From positions 1-27,951 of the forward strand of contig JAHHTT010000031.1 of NCBI GenBank assembly GCA_020024465.1: 27,951 nucleotides of DNA, read 5' to 3'. This stretch comes from Odoribacter sp. (GTDB lineage Bacteria > Bacteroidota > Bacteroidia > Bacteroidales > Marinifilaceae). Under the pieces are notes generated by a model. The model searched no databases, was not told the origin of the DNA, and worked only from the letters and a program-made list of their open reading frames with translations. The translations under genes were made by a program, and so were the position numbers. This document shows positions 14,985-23,849 of the stretch, one piece after another (position 1 is the stretch's first letter; every line of letters starts with the position of its first letter).

Positions 14985-16696
14985 CAAAAACTTATTTCAT
15001 GATTATATGTAAAAAAACAAAGAGAACAATGAATGCAAAAAAAAAGAGAATCTGCCTGATATGCCTCGTCTGCCTAATCACTTTCTTCATAAACAATTAT
15101 GTGATTATACCTGACATTATGGAATCTCGCAATATCATCACCGCTCGAGAGATGGTGTATGAAGGTCATTGGCTTGTTCCAACCATGAACGGAGAACTGA
15201 GACTGGAAAAACCACCGCTACCGACATGGCTGACAGCAGTAGCAGAAATGATATCACCTGACAATCTTATGTTACACCGAGGGATGGCGGGACTAATCGC
15301 TTTACTGTTAGTGTTCTATTTTTGGCAATTTGCCCGACACGTGCTGTATATTAATCCTTTTATGACAACCTTGTTGCTCTGTACCTGCTACAACGTGATA
15401 TTGATGGGACGCACCGCTTCATGGGACATTTATTGCCATGCCTTTATGTTAAGCGGCATTTATCATCTGGCACGGGCACTTAGTGCACCGCCATCAGCTT
15501 GGCGGCATTTCCTTATGGCAGGTATATTCACCGGATTGTCCATAATGAGCAAAGGTCCCGTATCGCTTTATGCCCTATTTATTCCATTTTTAATAAGTTA
15601 TAGCTATTTCTACCGCCCTTCAATAAAGGGTAAGGGCTCTGCTATAGCAGTCATGATAGCTGTAGCTATTATCTCCGGAACATGGTGGTATGTCTATGTT
15701 CATCTAACACAATCCGATGCTCTTTCAAGCATGATACAGAAAGAGTCTGGTTCTTGGATGAATCATAACGTACGCCCATGGTGGTACTACTGGAAGTTCT
15801 TTTTGGAAACAGGAGTATGGTCTCTACTTTTATTAACCGCAATATTCCTTCCTCTCACAGATAAGCAACGACGCAAATCAAAGCGGTGGCTCTTTTCCCT
15901 CGTTTGGATGCTGGCTTCACTGCTCTTACTTTCACTGATGCCTGAAAAGAAAAACCGCTATCTGCTGCCACTGCTCATTCCGGCAAGCTATGTGATGGGA
16001 TGTCTGATGGTATGGTGGAAACAAGCCTTGCAAGACAAATATTCGGCATCATCTGCCGACAAATGGTGTTTTCGCATAAACACCGGATTAATAGCTGGAG
16101 TCGTAGCAATACTCCCTATAGCGGCATGGTGGTTTGTTTTGCGTCCAAACTATGTTTCCGTTGTCAGTTGGACGGCTTTTTCACTGTTTACCGTAATCAT
16201 TACCCTTTATTTACTGCGTGCCGCCGTCAGATTACATCCAGAGAAACTTCTCTGTGGTGTCACACTTCTGTTTCTTGCCACCGAGTGCTTTGTCATGCCA
16301 ACCCTGGGAAACATTATCAATAATCCTAAAATGAAAAGTATTGCTGAGACATACAAAATAGAAGAACTGGAAGGCATACCTTTCTATCATATAGATACCG
16401 TACCTCTACGCATCGAATTAGTCTATGCTGCACATCGCAACATACGCCCCATAAGTGCCGATTCGTTGCATTCCAAGCTACCGTGTGTCCTACTGACACA
16501 TCTTTCCATCCATGAAACGTTACCTCAAAAGTATTTAAAAGGTATAGAAACCATTTTCATCGGTCATTATGACGATAACCATCGCCCGAAGACAAACCGC
16601 CGTTACAGCACAGATTTCATCTATCATGTTACCTTGCTGAAAGCCAAGGATGAAAATATACAAAAAAATTATGAGAATGATTACAACAATGAATAA
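14981..16696 (+). CDS. ArnT/PMT-type GT-C glycosyltransferase
   Basis: This integral membrane protein of 571 aa (or 555 aa if the ATG at 15029 is used) belongs to the polyprenyl-phosphate-sugar-using GT-C group. After the first membrane helix it has a periplasmic loop with MESRNIITAREM and GELRLEKPPLPTWL; the EKPPL block is typical of ArnT-like and PMT-like enzymes. About ten further hydrophobic segments follow, then a C-terminal soluble tail of about 140 residues. Family enzymes transfer a sugar from a lipid carrier to lipid A or protein in the periplasm; the acceptor here is unknown. The gene sits alone between tpiA and convergent DPP III. Which start is used is unsure; the small ORF overlapping the first ATG favours 14981. 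Confidence 0.85.
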   Translation: MTKTYFMIICKKTKRTMNAKKKRICLICLVCLITFFINNYVIIPDIMESRNIITAREMVYEGHWLVPTMNGELRLEKPPLPTWLTAVAEMISPDNLMLHRGMAGLIALLLVFYFWQFARHVLYINPFMTTLLLCTCYNVILMGRTASWDIYCHAFMLSGIYHLARALSAPPSAWRHFLMAGIFTGLSIMSKGPVSLYALFIPFLISYSYFYRPSIKGKGSAIAVMIAVAIISGTWWYVYVHLTQSDALSSMIQKESGSWMNHNVRPWWYYWKFFLETGVWSLLLLTAIFLPLTDKQRRKSKRWLFSLVWMLASLLLLSLMPEKKNRYLLPLLIPASYVMGCLMVWWKQALQDKYSASSADKWCFRINTGLIAGVVAILPIAAWWFVLRPNYVSVVSWTAFSLFTVIITLYLLRAAVRLHPEKLLCGVTLLFLATECFVMPTLGNIINNPKMKSIAETYKIEELEGIPFYHIDTVPLRIELVYAAHRNIRPISADSLHSKLPCVLLTHLSIHETLPQKYLKGIETIFIGHYDDNHRPKTNRRYSTDFIYHVTLLKAKDENIQKNYENDYNNE

Positions 16697-16802
16697 AACA
16701 AGTCTTTACGAGCTGAAAATCCTAGTTTCTATCCATAGCGAAGAAGATGACATCTATACACCGGAAGAAAAGTCGAACATTTTTCCAGCAATATGTTCAT
16801 AG
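16689..16802 (+). CDS. Very small ORF overlapping the end of the glycosyltransferase gene
   Basis: An ATG at 16689, inside the last codons of the glycosyltransferase gene, opens a 37-aa frame (MNKTSLYELKILVSIHSEED at the start) ending at TAG 16800-16802. It has no recognised domain or signal. It is offered only because little else lies in 16697-16900; it may be chance. Confidence 0.15.
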   Translation: MNKTSLYELKILVSIHSEEDDIYTPEEKSNIFPAICS

Positions 16803-16900
16803 GTTACAATTTTACTAAATATCAATAACATATACGACCTTCTATGCGTGATTATTTTATCATTTCAATACCCTTTCTACTCACGTGTAAGTAATTAAAA

Positions 16901-16931
16901 TAATACCTTATAAGACATTTATAAGGTATTA
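16901..16931. terminator. Bidirectional hairpin between convergent genes
   Basis: A perfect 13-bp stem, TAATACCTTATAA against TTATAAGGTATTA, closes a 5-nt loop GACAT. It is flanked by A-rich bases on the left and T-rich bases on the right, so it can act for the glycosyltransferase (plus) and for the DPP III operon (minus, stop at 16939). Confidence 0.75.
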
Positions 16932-16938
16932 TATAACT

Positions 16939-18849
16939 CTATTTTCCATATGCCATCATTTGACATAGAAAATCATCGGGATACTCAATGGATACATCAA
17001 CGATAAGGCCATTTTTCATCACAGGCGTATAAATCGGATTGATAAAACCAGCATAGGGGGCCACTCCCAATTTTCGATAGCGCTCTAATACCTCATGGTG
17101 CAAGGTAGCATCAACTTTCACTCCATAAGTTTCAACCAAAACACGTGCAGCCTCGAAATCACCTTCCGACTTGATTCGCTGTACCTCTGCCAATAAGTCC
17201 CCAAATAAATGGCGCAAACCTTCAAAATCATGAATCATAAAACAGGTTTTTCCATTTCGCTCTATCCGCTCAATAATGTTTTTATCTTTTCCTTTTTCAT
17301 ACGCCCATGCTGCTATCATCTGCCGATTACGCATATGTACCTCTTCCAATTGATTACCAGGAGAAATACGTGTCAACTGAATCATCAAGCCATTGCGGAT
17401 ATAGCTGTTATATTCAGCTTTTGCCACTTCTAACGACGGCATTATACCCAGTTCTATCATCCTGGGTTCCATGATATAATATAGTGCAAACAAATCTGCA
17501 CGAGCCTCTTCAATGGTTGAATAGTAATTACGCAAAGCCTCAGTAGTCACATTTTGCAACATTTTACCAGAACCATGACCAAGACATTCATGCAAATCGG
17601 TATGCAAACTACTTCCCAATGAACCATATTCACGATCCAGGCGGATCTCCTCATCGTTCGCAGCAAATTCCTCCAATACTCCAGATGTACTGGCCGCCAT
17701 ATCGTAAGCATAGGTGATATTATCCAATGTAACGGATTTACTGCCATAACGCTCACGAATCCATTCTGCATTGGGAAGGTTGATTCCGATTGGCGTTGCA
17801 GGATGACAATCACCGCCCAATACTGCAACTTGCATAACACGAGCCGTAACACCTTTTACTTCCGATTTTTTAAAACGGTTGTCTATCGGAGCATGCTGTT
17901 CAAACCACAAAGCGTTTTCTGCCAATTTCCGAGTGCGCTCACATGCCTCTTTATCTACAATTTCTACTACCGACTCCCAACTAGCTTTATAGGCCAGCGC
18001 ATCACCATAAACCTCTATAAAACCATTTATAAAATCAATGGAGGATTCCGTATCTTTCAACCATTCGATAGAATAAGCATCGAATAAATGTAAATCTCCC
18101 GTCTTATAATAATCAATCAAGAGACGCATCGCTTTCTGCTGCTGTTCTGTGCATGCAAAAGGCAATGCCTGTTCCAACCAATACACTATTTGTCCGAGCT
18201 CTTTGCCATACTTTCCCCCTACTTTCCACACCTCTTCATATATCACTCCCTTATCATCTTTCAGCAAAGTAGTATTCAATCCATACGAAACGGGAGTATC
18301 CTCATCCCGATTGAAAGCTTTGTAGAAATTCTCTACCTCCTGCTGGGTAACCCCTACATAATAATTATTAGCAGAACCAACAATCAAATCCTTACCTTCA
18401 TCCAACATCACTCTTTTAGACATGTATTCTGGATCAAAAATAATCTTTTCCAATGCCTGTCCTTCCTTTTCACATCCTACAGCACCTACCAATTCATACC
18501 AATAAGACTTTGTAAAAGCAGGAACAAATTTATCCATCGAATAATGATGATGAATACCATTAGCAAAAAATACTTTCTTGACATACACCATAAATGATTG
18601 AAATTCATCCGTATGCCTATCACCTTGATAATTATTTATTATCAATTCAAGCATACGACGCAAACGTAAATTATAACAATTATTCTGATCCCATAATATA
18701 TCCCGTCCCGCCAAAGCCGCACAACTTAAATAATAAACGAAAATCCGTTCACGCGCACTAAGTTGTTTGAATATAGGAACTTGATAGCGCAAAATCTTAA
18801 CATCATCAAATTGTTCCGTCTGCCAACGGAATTCTTCTGTCTCTTTCAT
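16939..18849 (-). CDS. Dipeptidyl peptidase III-like zinc peptidase (M49)
   Basis: I chose the ATG at 18849 (636 aa, MKETEEFRWQ); the frame continues upstream but would overlap the trmH gene by 74 nt. The M49 zinc site is HECLGH (420-425), the five-spacer variant also known from Bacteroides DPP III, followed by the second motif EEARAD (447-452) carrying the third zinc ligand Glu448. A GDCHPATPIGINLPNAEWI block lies before it. Family enzymes cleave dipeptides from the N-terminus of short peptides, usually in the cytosol; there is no signal peptide here. It is the last gene of a Nudix-trmH-peptidase operon (13-nt gap to trmH) and is followed by a hairpin. Confidence 0.92.
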   Translation of the reverse strand: MKETEEFRWQTEQFDDVKILRYQVPIFKQLSARERIFVYYLSCAALAGRDILWDQNNCYNLRLRRMLELIINNYQGDRHTDEFQSFMVYVKKVFFANGIHHHYSMDKFVPAFTKSYWYELVGAVGCEKEGQALEKIIFDPEYMSKRVMLDEGKDLIVGSANNYYVGVTQQEVENFYKAFNRDEDTPVSYGLNTTLLKDDKGVIYEEVWKVGGKYGKELGQIVYWLEQALPFACTEQQQKAMRLLIDYYKTGDLHLFDAYSIEWLKDTESSIDFINGFIEVYGDALAYKASWESVVEIVDKEACERTRKLAENALWFEQHAPIDNRFKKSEVKGVTARVMQVAVLGGDCHPATPIGINLPNAEWIRERYGSKSVTLDNITYAYDMAASTSGVLEEFAANDEEIRLDREYGSLGSSLHTDLHECLGHGSGKMLQNVTTEALRNYYSTIEEARADLFALYYIMEPRMIELGIMPSLEVAKAEYNSYIRNGLMIQLTRISPGNQLEEVHMRNRQMIAAWAYEKGKDKNIIERIERNGKTCFMIHDFEGLRHLFGDLLAEVQRIKSEGDFEAARVLVETYGVKVDATLHHEVLERYRKLGVAPYAGFINPIYTPVMKNGLIVDVSIEYPDDFLCQMMAYGK

Positions 18850-18862
18850 TTTCCATATATCT

Positions 18863-19531
18863 TTATTGATTAAAACGTTCCAAAATCTCATCAGAAGCCT
18901 TGATTGCATTACGATACCATTGCAATAACACTTCATCCTGACGCGCTTTTGAGAGATGCCAATTTATATTACTCGCACGCAAACGTCTTGTGATGCTATA
19001 CATAACCAATGCTGCACAGACACTGATATTCAAACTTTCTGTAAAACCATACATCGGTACTTTTACAAATTCATCTGCTTGAGAAATCACCAAATCCGAA
19101 AGACCGGTCAATTCCGTACCAAAAAAGAACGCCATCGGTCCTCTCTCCAGATCAAGGTCTTCAATCAATACATCGTCAGTATGAGGCATTGTAGCAATAA
19201 TCCGATAACCAGCCGTCCGCAATCCATCGATAGTTTCTTGAGTATTATTCATCAATGCCTTATGCCTATGCAATGTCAACCATTCTCTTGCTCCTTGTGA
19301 AACGGTAGAGGTAGCATCATAATGATTTCGATTTTCTATCAAATGAACATTCTGAATTCCATAGCAATCTGCAGAACGCATCACCGCACTCTGATTATGT
19401 GACTGGTATAAATCTTCCAATACTACCGTTGCATAATCCGTTCGCTCGTGTATTAGACGATCAAACAAAAGATTTTTATCATCAACTACAAATTCTCTTA
19501 AATATGTTACCTGTTCATTGATCGTCTTCAT
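18863..19531 (-). CDS. trmH: TrmH-type tRNA 2'-O-methyltransferase
   Basis: This 222-aa SPOUT protein resembles tRNA (Gm18) methyltransferase TrmH. Motif 1 is SHNQSAVMRSADCYGIQNVH, motif 2 is AFFFGTELTGLSD, and motif 3 is VPMYGFTESLNISVCAALVM, followed by the basic ITRRLRAS tail typical of TrmH. The N-terminal helix region (about 1-30) and the length fit TrmH. The SQGAREW block also matches the family. It lies 4 nt after the Nudix gene and 13 nt before the peptidase gene, so it is in the middle of an operon. The exact target is inferred from family similarity only. Confidence 0.85.
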   Translation of the reverse strand: MKTINEQVTYLREFVVDDKNLLFDRLIHERTDYATVVLEDLYQSHNQSAVMRSADCYGIQNVHLIENRNHYDATSTVSQGAREWLTLHRHKALMNNTQETIDGLRTAGYRIIATMPHTDDVLIEDLDLERGPMAFFFGTELTGLSDLVISQADEFVKVPMYGFTESLNISVCAALVMYSITRRLRASNINWHLSKARQDEVLLQWYRNAIKASDEILERFNQ

Positions 19532-19535
19532 ACTA

Positions 19536-20090
19536 TCATTTATGATTCAAAGCAAAATACTTCCACAAAGAAGCCACATGCATTCCTTGTATAATCTTTC
19601 CTTCTTCCAACAAACTCTTCACAACCTCTGGCTTCAATAATTCAACAGCTGTATCTTCAGTAGGCTCTAAATGGCTTTCCCCTACCTTTTCGACTTCTGT
19701 TGCCAAAAAACAATATGTATAATTATTATGAGTTCCAGGATTTGCAGATGCCTTTAAAAAAAAGGTCCAATAACCATTGCCATATCCGGTTTCCTCTAAC
19801 AATTCTCGTTTAGCAGCCTCCTCTGGAGTGGCATCTGTATGGTCAACAACACCAGCACACAATTCATAATTTACACGTCCCACTCCATGCCTATACTGAC
19901 GTTCCATCACCATTCGTCCATCCTTCGTAAGAGCTATCACGCAAATCCATGCCGGATATTCCATAACATAATAGGACGGAATCATGTTGCCATTGGGTAA
20001 TTGTACCCTATCCTTTCTAACTGTAAACCAAGGTTCATGAGCTATATATTCAGAAGAAAGCACTTTCCAATTCTCAATTTTCTGTTCCAT
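19536..20090 (-). CDS. Nudix hydrolase, ADP-ribose-pyrophosphatase-like
   Basis: This 184-aa protein has the Nudix box with REXXEE core RELLEETG at residues 95-102. The Gly80 that starts the box is one residue farther from the core than in the standard GX5EX7REUXEEXGU pattern, and the first Glu is not in place (VVDHTDATPEEAAK). The N-terminal part (YIAHEPWFTVRKDRVQLPNG) and the QYRHGVGRVNYELCAG segment are typical of ADP-ribose pyrophosphatases, which hydrolyse nucleoside diphosphates linked to sugars. It is the first gene of the operon with trmH and DPP III; the promoter should lie in 20091-20257 but I see no clear boxes. Confidence 0.85.
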   Translation of the reverse strand: MEQKIENWKVLSSEYIAHEPWFTVRKDRVQLPNGNMIPSYYVMEYPAWICVIALTKDGRMVMERQYRHGVGRVNYELCAGVVDHTDATPEEAAKRELLEETGYGNGYWTFFLKASANPGTHNNYTYCFLATEVEKVGESHLEPTEDTAVELLKPEVVKSLLEEGKIIQGMHVASLWKYFALNHK

Positions 20091-20263
20091 ATTTTTATTC
20101 CATAAAATCCAATAGAAGAGACAGGATTATTTCCCATATTGACCTCTTACTCCATCATGCGTACCACTCTGTACACAGCAATTCATTAAATATAATTTCA
20201 CAATCAAAGCTCCTTCGGGATTCACACCTTATCCTTGTTACCCATGCAAGACAAATATGAAAA

Positions 20264-20293
20264 AGAAGGGGTGCTTGGATAAACACCCCTTCT
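20264..20293 (-). terminator. Terminator of the HU gene
   Basis: On the minus strand a 10-bp GC-rich stem (AGAAGGGGTG against CACCCCTTCT) closes a 10-nt loop and is followed by TTTTCATATTTG. It begins 18 nt after the HU stop codon. A smaller hairpin, TATAAC/GTTATA (20295-20309), lies between them. Confidence 0.8.
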
Positions 20294-20310
20294 CTATAAC
20301 AAAGTTATAA

Positions 20311-20580
20311 TTAACATTTTTCTGCTAATTCTGCTCCCGCTTTAAATTTAATAATTTTCTTCGCCGGAATAGTAATAGCCTCTCCTGTCTGCGGATTTCT
20401 ACCAATTCTTTCTCCTCTTTCAGTTACAGAGAACGTTCCAAAGCCAACAAGGGCAACTTTATCTCCTGCAATCAAAGCATCTCCTACTGTTACTACAAAA
20501 GCCTCAAGAGCCTTTTTAGAATCTGCTTTTGTCAAACCTGCCTTTTCAGCAATTGAATCGATTAATTGAGCTTTATTCAT
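20311..20580 (-). CDS. HU-family DNA-binding protein
   Basis: Start set at the ATG 20580 (89 aa, MNKAQLIDSIAEKAGLTKAD); the upstream extension of the frame is rejected because the standard HU start fits exactly. The protein has the helical dimer half, the GFGTFSVTERGERIGRNPQT core and the DNA-binding beta arm (TGEAITIPAKK), followed by a strand that ends GAELAEKC. HU-like proteins bend and compact DNA as dimers. It is a single-gene unit with its own promoter (20626-20633) and terminator (20264-20293). The GERIGRNPQTGE arm is typical of the HU-beta type. Confidence 0.95.
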   Translation of the reverse strand: MNKAQLIDSIAEKAGLTKADSKKALEAFVVTVGDALIAGDKVALVGFGTFSVTERGERIGRNPQTGEAITIPAKKIIKFKAGAELAEKC

Positions 20581-20625
20581 GATTATAAAATTTAGGGTTA
20601 GAATTTCAAACCTTTTATCTATTGG

Positions 20626-20633
20626 CAAATGTA
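20626..20633 (-). promoter_or_regulatory. HU promoter -7 box
   Basis: On the minus strand TACATTTG matches TAnnTTTG and is followed by CC. It lies 45 nt upstream of the HU ATG. A TTGT box stands 18 nt upstream as a partial -33 element. Confidence 0.55.
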
Positions 20634-20715
20634 GCTATTTTATCGAACGAAACAACAGATTTCACAAAAAAATATACAAGAAGCAAATAATTTATTTCTT
20701 CTTCTCTTTCAACCA

Positions 20716-22260
20716 CTATACAACTATATTTTCGGCACATTTTTCCCCATCCATTGCAGCAGAAATAATGCCTCCAGCATACCCGGCACCTTCTCCACAA
20801 GGATATAATCCTATAATTTCCGGATGCATACATCGGGCATTCCGAGGAATACGGACCGGAGAAGAAGTACGAGTCTCTACTCCTAACAACAATGCTTTAT
20901 CCGAAAGAAATCCCTGTGCCTTGTTACCAAATTGTAACAGTCCCTTTTTCAATCTGTCGCACAAAAGAGCAGGGAACCATTCGCTAATCAAAGAAGCCTT
21001 TATTCCCGGCTTATAAGAAGTGGAAGGCAGCATTTTCCTCAACTGTCCAGTCAAAAAATCAGTCAATACCTGTGCCGGAGCATATAAACTACCCCCACCT
21101 TCTTGCCACGCCCGTCTTTCCAACGTTTCTTGAAATTTCATACCAGCAAACAATCCCTCATAATTCATGGCACACAATTCCTCCTGTCCAACAGAAGTAA
21201 CTATAGCCGAATTAGCCCAAGAAGTATTTCGGGCTGAAGAAGACATACCATTAACAACCTGCTGCTCTTTTCCTGTAGCAGCAGGCACTACCACACCTCC
21301 AGGACACATACAAAATGAATACACCCCACGTCCATCTATGTTTGTTACAAAACTATATTCTGCAGCAGGTAACCATTTACCACGTCCCTCTGCAGAATGA
21401 TACTGCATGCAATCAATATCGTACTGTGGATGTTCCAAACGTAATCCTACAGCAAAATCTTTCGCCTCCAATGCTACGGCTCTACGATACAACATACTAT
21501 AAACATCACGGGCAGAATGCCCTGTGGCCAGAATCACATGTCGAGCAACATACTCTTTATCTCCTGCAATCACCCCATGCACTTGTTTCTCCTGTATAAT
21601 CAAATCTGTAACCTTCGTAGAAAAATATATTTTCCCCCCACATCTCTCTATCGTTTTACGCATGTTAACAATCACTCCTGGCAATTTATCAGTTCCGACA
21701 TGAGGATGAGCATCCACTAATATACGAGAATCCGCCCCATGAAACACCAAAATTTCCATTACACGCCGTACATCTCCGCGTTTTTTTGAACGTGTAAATA
21801 ATTTTCCATCTGAAAATGTTCCGGCTCCTCCTTCTCCAAAGCCAAAATTCGAATCTTCATTTACATTCCCTGTTTTGTATAAGCAATTTAAATCTTTCTT
21901 TCTATCTTCAACAGCTTTTCCTCGTTCCAATACAATCGGGCGCAATCCTTGCTCTATCAGATGTAAAGCAGCAAAAAGACCAGCCGGTCCAGCACCTACG
22001 ACAATTACAGGTTCTCCATTACTCACATCTGAATAATTCGGTTTAAAAATCATCTGCTGAAGTTCCTCTTTATCAATATGAACTCCTACAGTCATATTAA
22101 TAACAACCTCTTTCCTACGAGCATCAATGGCGCGACGCACGATATCCACCCTGCAAATTCGTTCTATAGGAATCTTTATTTCCTTTGCTGCACATTTCAT
22201 CAATTCATATTCGTCCCCTGCTTCACTCGGACGTATCCTTATTTGAATTTCCTTATACAT
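20716..22260 (-). CDS. FAD-dependent dehydrogenase-like oxidoreductase (COG2509-type)
   Basis: This 514-aa protein begins with a ferredoxin-like alpha/beta region (1-75), then a Rossmann FAD site VIVVGAGPAGLFAAL (GAGPAG at 89-94) and a following acidic end LERG. The GFGEGGAGTFSDGKLFTR block and the later ATGHSARDVY and YPCGEGAGYAGGII segments are characteristic of the uncharacterised FAD-dependent dehydrogenase family. The function is not known to me; no electron partner is encoded beside it. It is divergent from the SDR gene (144-nt gap) and its stop is 135 nt upstream of the HU start. The length is normal for the family. Confidence 0.85.
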   Translation of the reverse strand: MYKEIQIRIRPSEAGDEYELMKCAAKEIKIPIERICRVDIVRRAIDARRKEVVINMTVGVHIDKEELQQMIFKPNYSDVSNGEPVIVVGAGPAGLFAALHLIEQGLRPIVLERGKAVEDRKKDLNCLYKTGNVNEDSNFGFGEGGAGTFSDGKLFTRSKKRGDVRRVMEILVFHGADSRILVDAHPHVGTDKLPGVIVNMRKTIERCGGKIYFSTKVTDLIIQEKQVHGVIAGDKEYVARHVILATGHSARDVYSMLYRRAVALEAKDFAVGLRLEHPQYDIDCMQYHSAEGRGKWLPAAEYSFVTNIDGRGVYSFCMCPGGVVVPAATGKEQQVVNGMSSSARNTSWANSAIVTSVGQEELCAMNYEGLFAGMKFQETLERRAWQEGGGSLYAPAQVLTDFLTGQLRKMLPSTSYKPGIKASLISEWFPALLCDRLKKGLLQFGNKAQGFLSDKALLLGVETRTSSPVRIPRNARCMHPEIIGLYPCGEGAGYAGGIISAAMDGEKCAENIVV

Positions 22261-22353
22261 AGATATATCTGTTCAATCTAAACAACCCAAATACAAAATG
22301 CATTCATTGCATAAAGCGAAAATAACGTTTTTCATTCTTTCCTCAAAATATAG

Positions 22354-22384
22354 TTTAGAAATTACCTCAAAAAATATAAATTTG
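22354..22384 (+). promoter_or_regulatory. SDR gene promoter candidate
   Basis: TAAATTTG (22377-22384) matches the -7 pattern, with TTTA (22354-22357) 19 nt upstream. The predicted start is about 14 nt before the ATG at 22405, giving a short leader. Confidence 0.5.
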
Positions 22385-22404
22385 AAGCATTAAATTTTAC
22401 AATA

Positions 22405-23160
22405 ATGAATAAAATAGCACTCATCACCGGAGCCACTTCCGGAATTGGACAAGCAACAGCACTTAAAGCAGCTGAAGCAGGTTTTGATATTATTATAACA
22501 GGAAGACGAGCAGAACGTTTGGAAACCCTCTCCAAGGAGATTCGTAATAAAGGAGTGGATGTTCTCTCGCTCAACTTTGACATCCGTTACGCAGCAGAAG
22601 TAGAAAAAGCTATCAATAGCCTAACCGACAAATGGAAAGAAATTGCCGTATTAGTTAATAATGCAGGCCTTGCCGTTGGAACAAGCCCTATCCAAGAAGG
22701 GATTCTTGATGATTGGGAACGCATGATCGACACCAATATTAAAGGACTTCTTTACATCACCCGGGCTGTAGCTCCTTTAATGATAGCACATAATAGCGGA
22801 CATATTATAAATCTTGCCTCTATTGCAGGAAAAGAAGTTTATCCCGGGGGGAATGTATATTGTGCAACCAAACATGCCGTTGATGCTCTATCCAAAGCTA
22901 TGCGCACTGATATGTTGAAACATAATATTAAAGTTACCAATATTGCACCAGGTATGGTAGAAACAGAATTCTCACTCATTCGTTACAAAGGAGATGAAAC
23001 TGCAGCTAAAAACGTTTATAAAGGAATTTCTCCTTTAACTAACGAAGACATTGCCGACACTATTATTTTTGCAATTACACGTCCAGCGCATGTTTGTCTA
23101 AATGATATCGTAATAATGCCCGTTGCACAAGCAAATTCAAGAGATGTAAACCGAAAATGA
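22405..23160 (+). CDS. Short-chain dehydrogenase/reductase (YdfG-like)
   Basis: This 251-aa classical SDR has the cofactor motif TGATSGIG (8-15), an NNAG motif (85-88) and the active-site set Asn111, Ser139, Tyr152 and Lys156 (VYCATKHAVDAL). Arg34-Arg35 after the second strand (ITGRRAERL) favours NADPH. The late segment IAPGMVETEFSLIRYKGD and the final DIVIMPV are typical of the YdfG-like hydroxy-acid dehydrogenases. The real substrate is not visible. It is monocistronic, with its own promoter and a hairpin at 23174-23199, and is convergent with the dnaX frame. Confidence 0.9.
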   Translation: MNKIALITGATSGIGQATALKAAEAGFDIIITGRRAERLETLSKEIRNKGVDVLSLNFDIRYAAEVEKAINSLTDKWKEIAVLVNNAGLAVGTSPIQEGILDDWERMIDTNIKGLLYITRAVAPLMIAHNSGHIINLASIAGKEVYPGGNVYCATKHAVDALSKAMRTDMLKHNIKVTNIAPGMVETEFSLIRYKGDETAAKNVYKGISPLTNEDIADTIIFAITRPAHVCLNDIVIMPVAQANSRDVNRK

Positions 23161-23173
23161 TAAAAAACAATGA

Positions 23174-23199
23174 GAGAGATGGTTTTAGAACCTTCTCTC
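23174..23199 (+). terminator. Hairpin after the SDR gene
   Basis: GAGAGA and GGTT pair with AACC and TCTCTC around the 4-nt loop TTAG, with one T-T mismatch in the stem. There is only a weak T-tract. It lies between the convergent SDR and dnaX genes and may serve both. Confidence 0.5.
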
Positions 23200-23234
23200 C
23201 ACTACTCTGATCAAAAATTTCATTCACTAAACGG

Positions 23235-23849
23235 TTAATCAAGTTCTAAACCAAACAACTGCTTCAAATCGTTTACAATAGGATTCAGCTCTATAAAATG
23301 TTTAAATTTTTCATTAGAAGTATAATATCTCTTCGCTTCATTAGTAACTCCATCATCAAACAAATCCAAATTTAATGAAATGAATCCATTATTAAGTATT
23401 TTCATCAAAGAATGATGAAAATGTTTCTTAATACCTTCCAACTTATCTATTTGCAACTGATTATCTACCAATATTGTTATTTGCTCTCCTTGAACAAGCG
23501 GCTGATGAGTTTTTAAAGCAATCACAATTATTTGATCCGGCTTATATTTTGCGATATAATACTCAAAAGCACTCACGACTTTAGCTTCATTGATAAATTC
23601 GCGAGCAAGTATTTTTTCATATTTTTCCTTTTGCTGTTCTTTTACGGCAACTGGCTGTTCATTCAGCATTTGAGAATATGTATCTTTTATCTTAAAGGAA
23701 GATTCCGGCCGAAAATGCACAGAAGATGTTTTTAACATCTTAGAGGTATCTGCCGTTTGAACAGTAGAAACTTTCGAAACTACTCCACCGAATTTACCTT
23801 TAAAATCGTCTATTTTCAATAAAGCTAAATATTCAGACGCCTTCAGACT
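23235..23849 (-). CDS. dnaX: dnaX tau-specific C-terminal frame
   Basis: This frame has no plausible own start: its upstream end is the A-run at 23858-23849 and the first candidate start inside is a TTG at 23819. The 204 residues read after the shift begin SLKASEYLALL, pass through a variable linker (MLNEQPVAVKEQQKEKYEKI) and end in a folded domain with VVSAFEYYIAKYKP and KRYYTSNEKFKHFIELNPIV, as expected for the tau C-terminal part that contacts the polymerase and helicase. In-frame fusion with the gamma part gives a tau of 572 aa, a normal length. It must be read from the dnaX start at 24952 through a -1 shift. Alternatively the gene is one frame and the homopolymer is one base too short through error. 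Confidence 0.8.
   Translation of the reverse strand, partial: SLKASEYLALLKIDDFKGKFGGVVSKVSTVQTADTSKMLKTSSVHFRPESSFKIKDTYSQMLNEQPVAVKEQQKEKYEKILAREFINEAKVVSAFEYYIAKYKPDQIIVIALKTHQPLVQGEQITILVDNQLQIDKLEGIKKHFHHSLMKILNNGFISLNLDLFDDGVTNEAKRYYTSNEKFKHFIELNPIVNDLKQLFGLELD

Noticed and set aside
18850..18936. 29-codon N-terminal extension of DPP III
   Set aside because: It would overlap the trmH gene and the start at 18849 gives the expected DPP III beginning.
20579..21016. Plus-strand frame of 145 codons
   Set aside because: It overlaps the HU promoter and is antisense to the FAD-dependent dehydrogenase.
23235..23819. Separate gene with its own TTG start after dnaX
   Set aside because: The frame is open back to the A-run, the content is the tau C-terminal region, and the TTG has no convincing start context.
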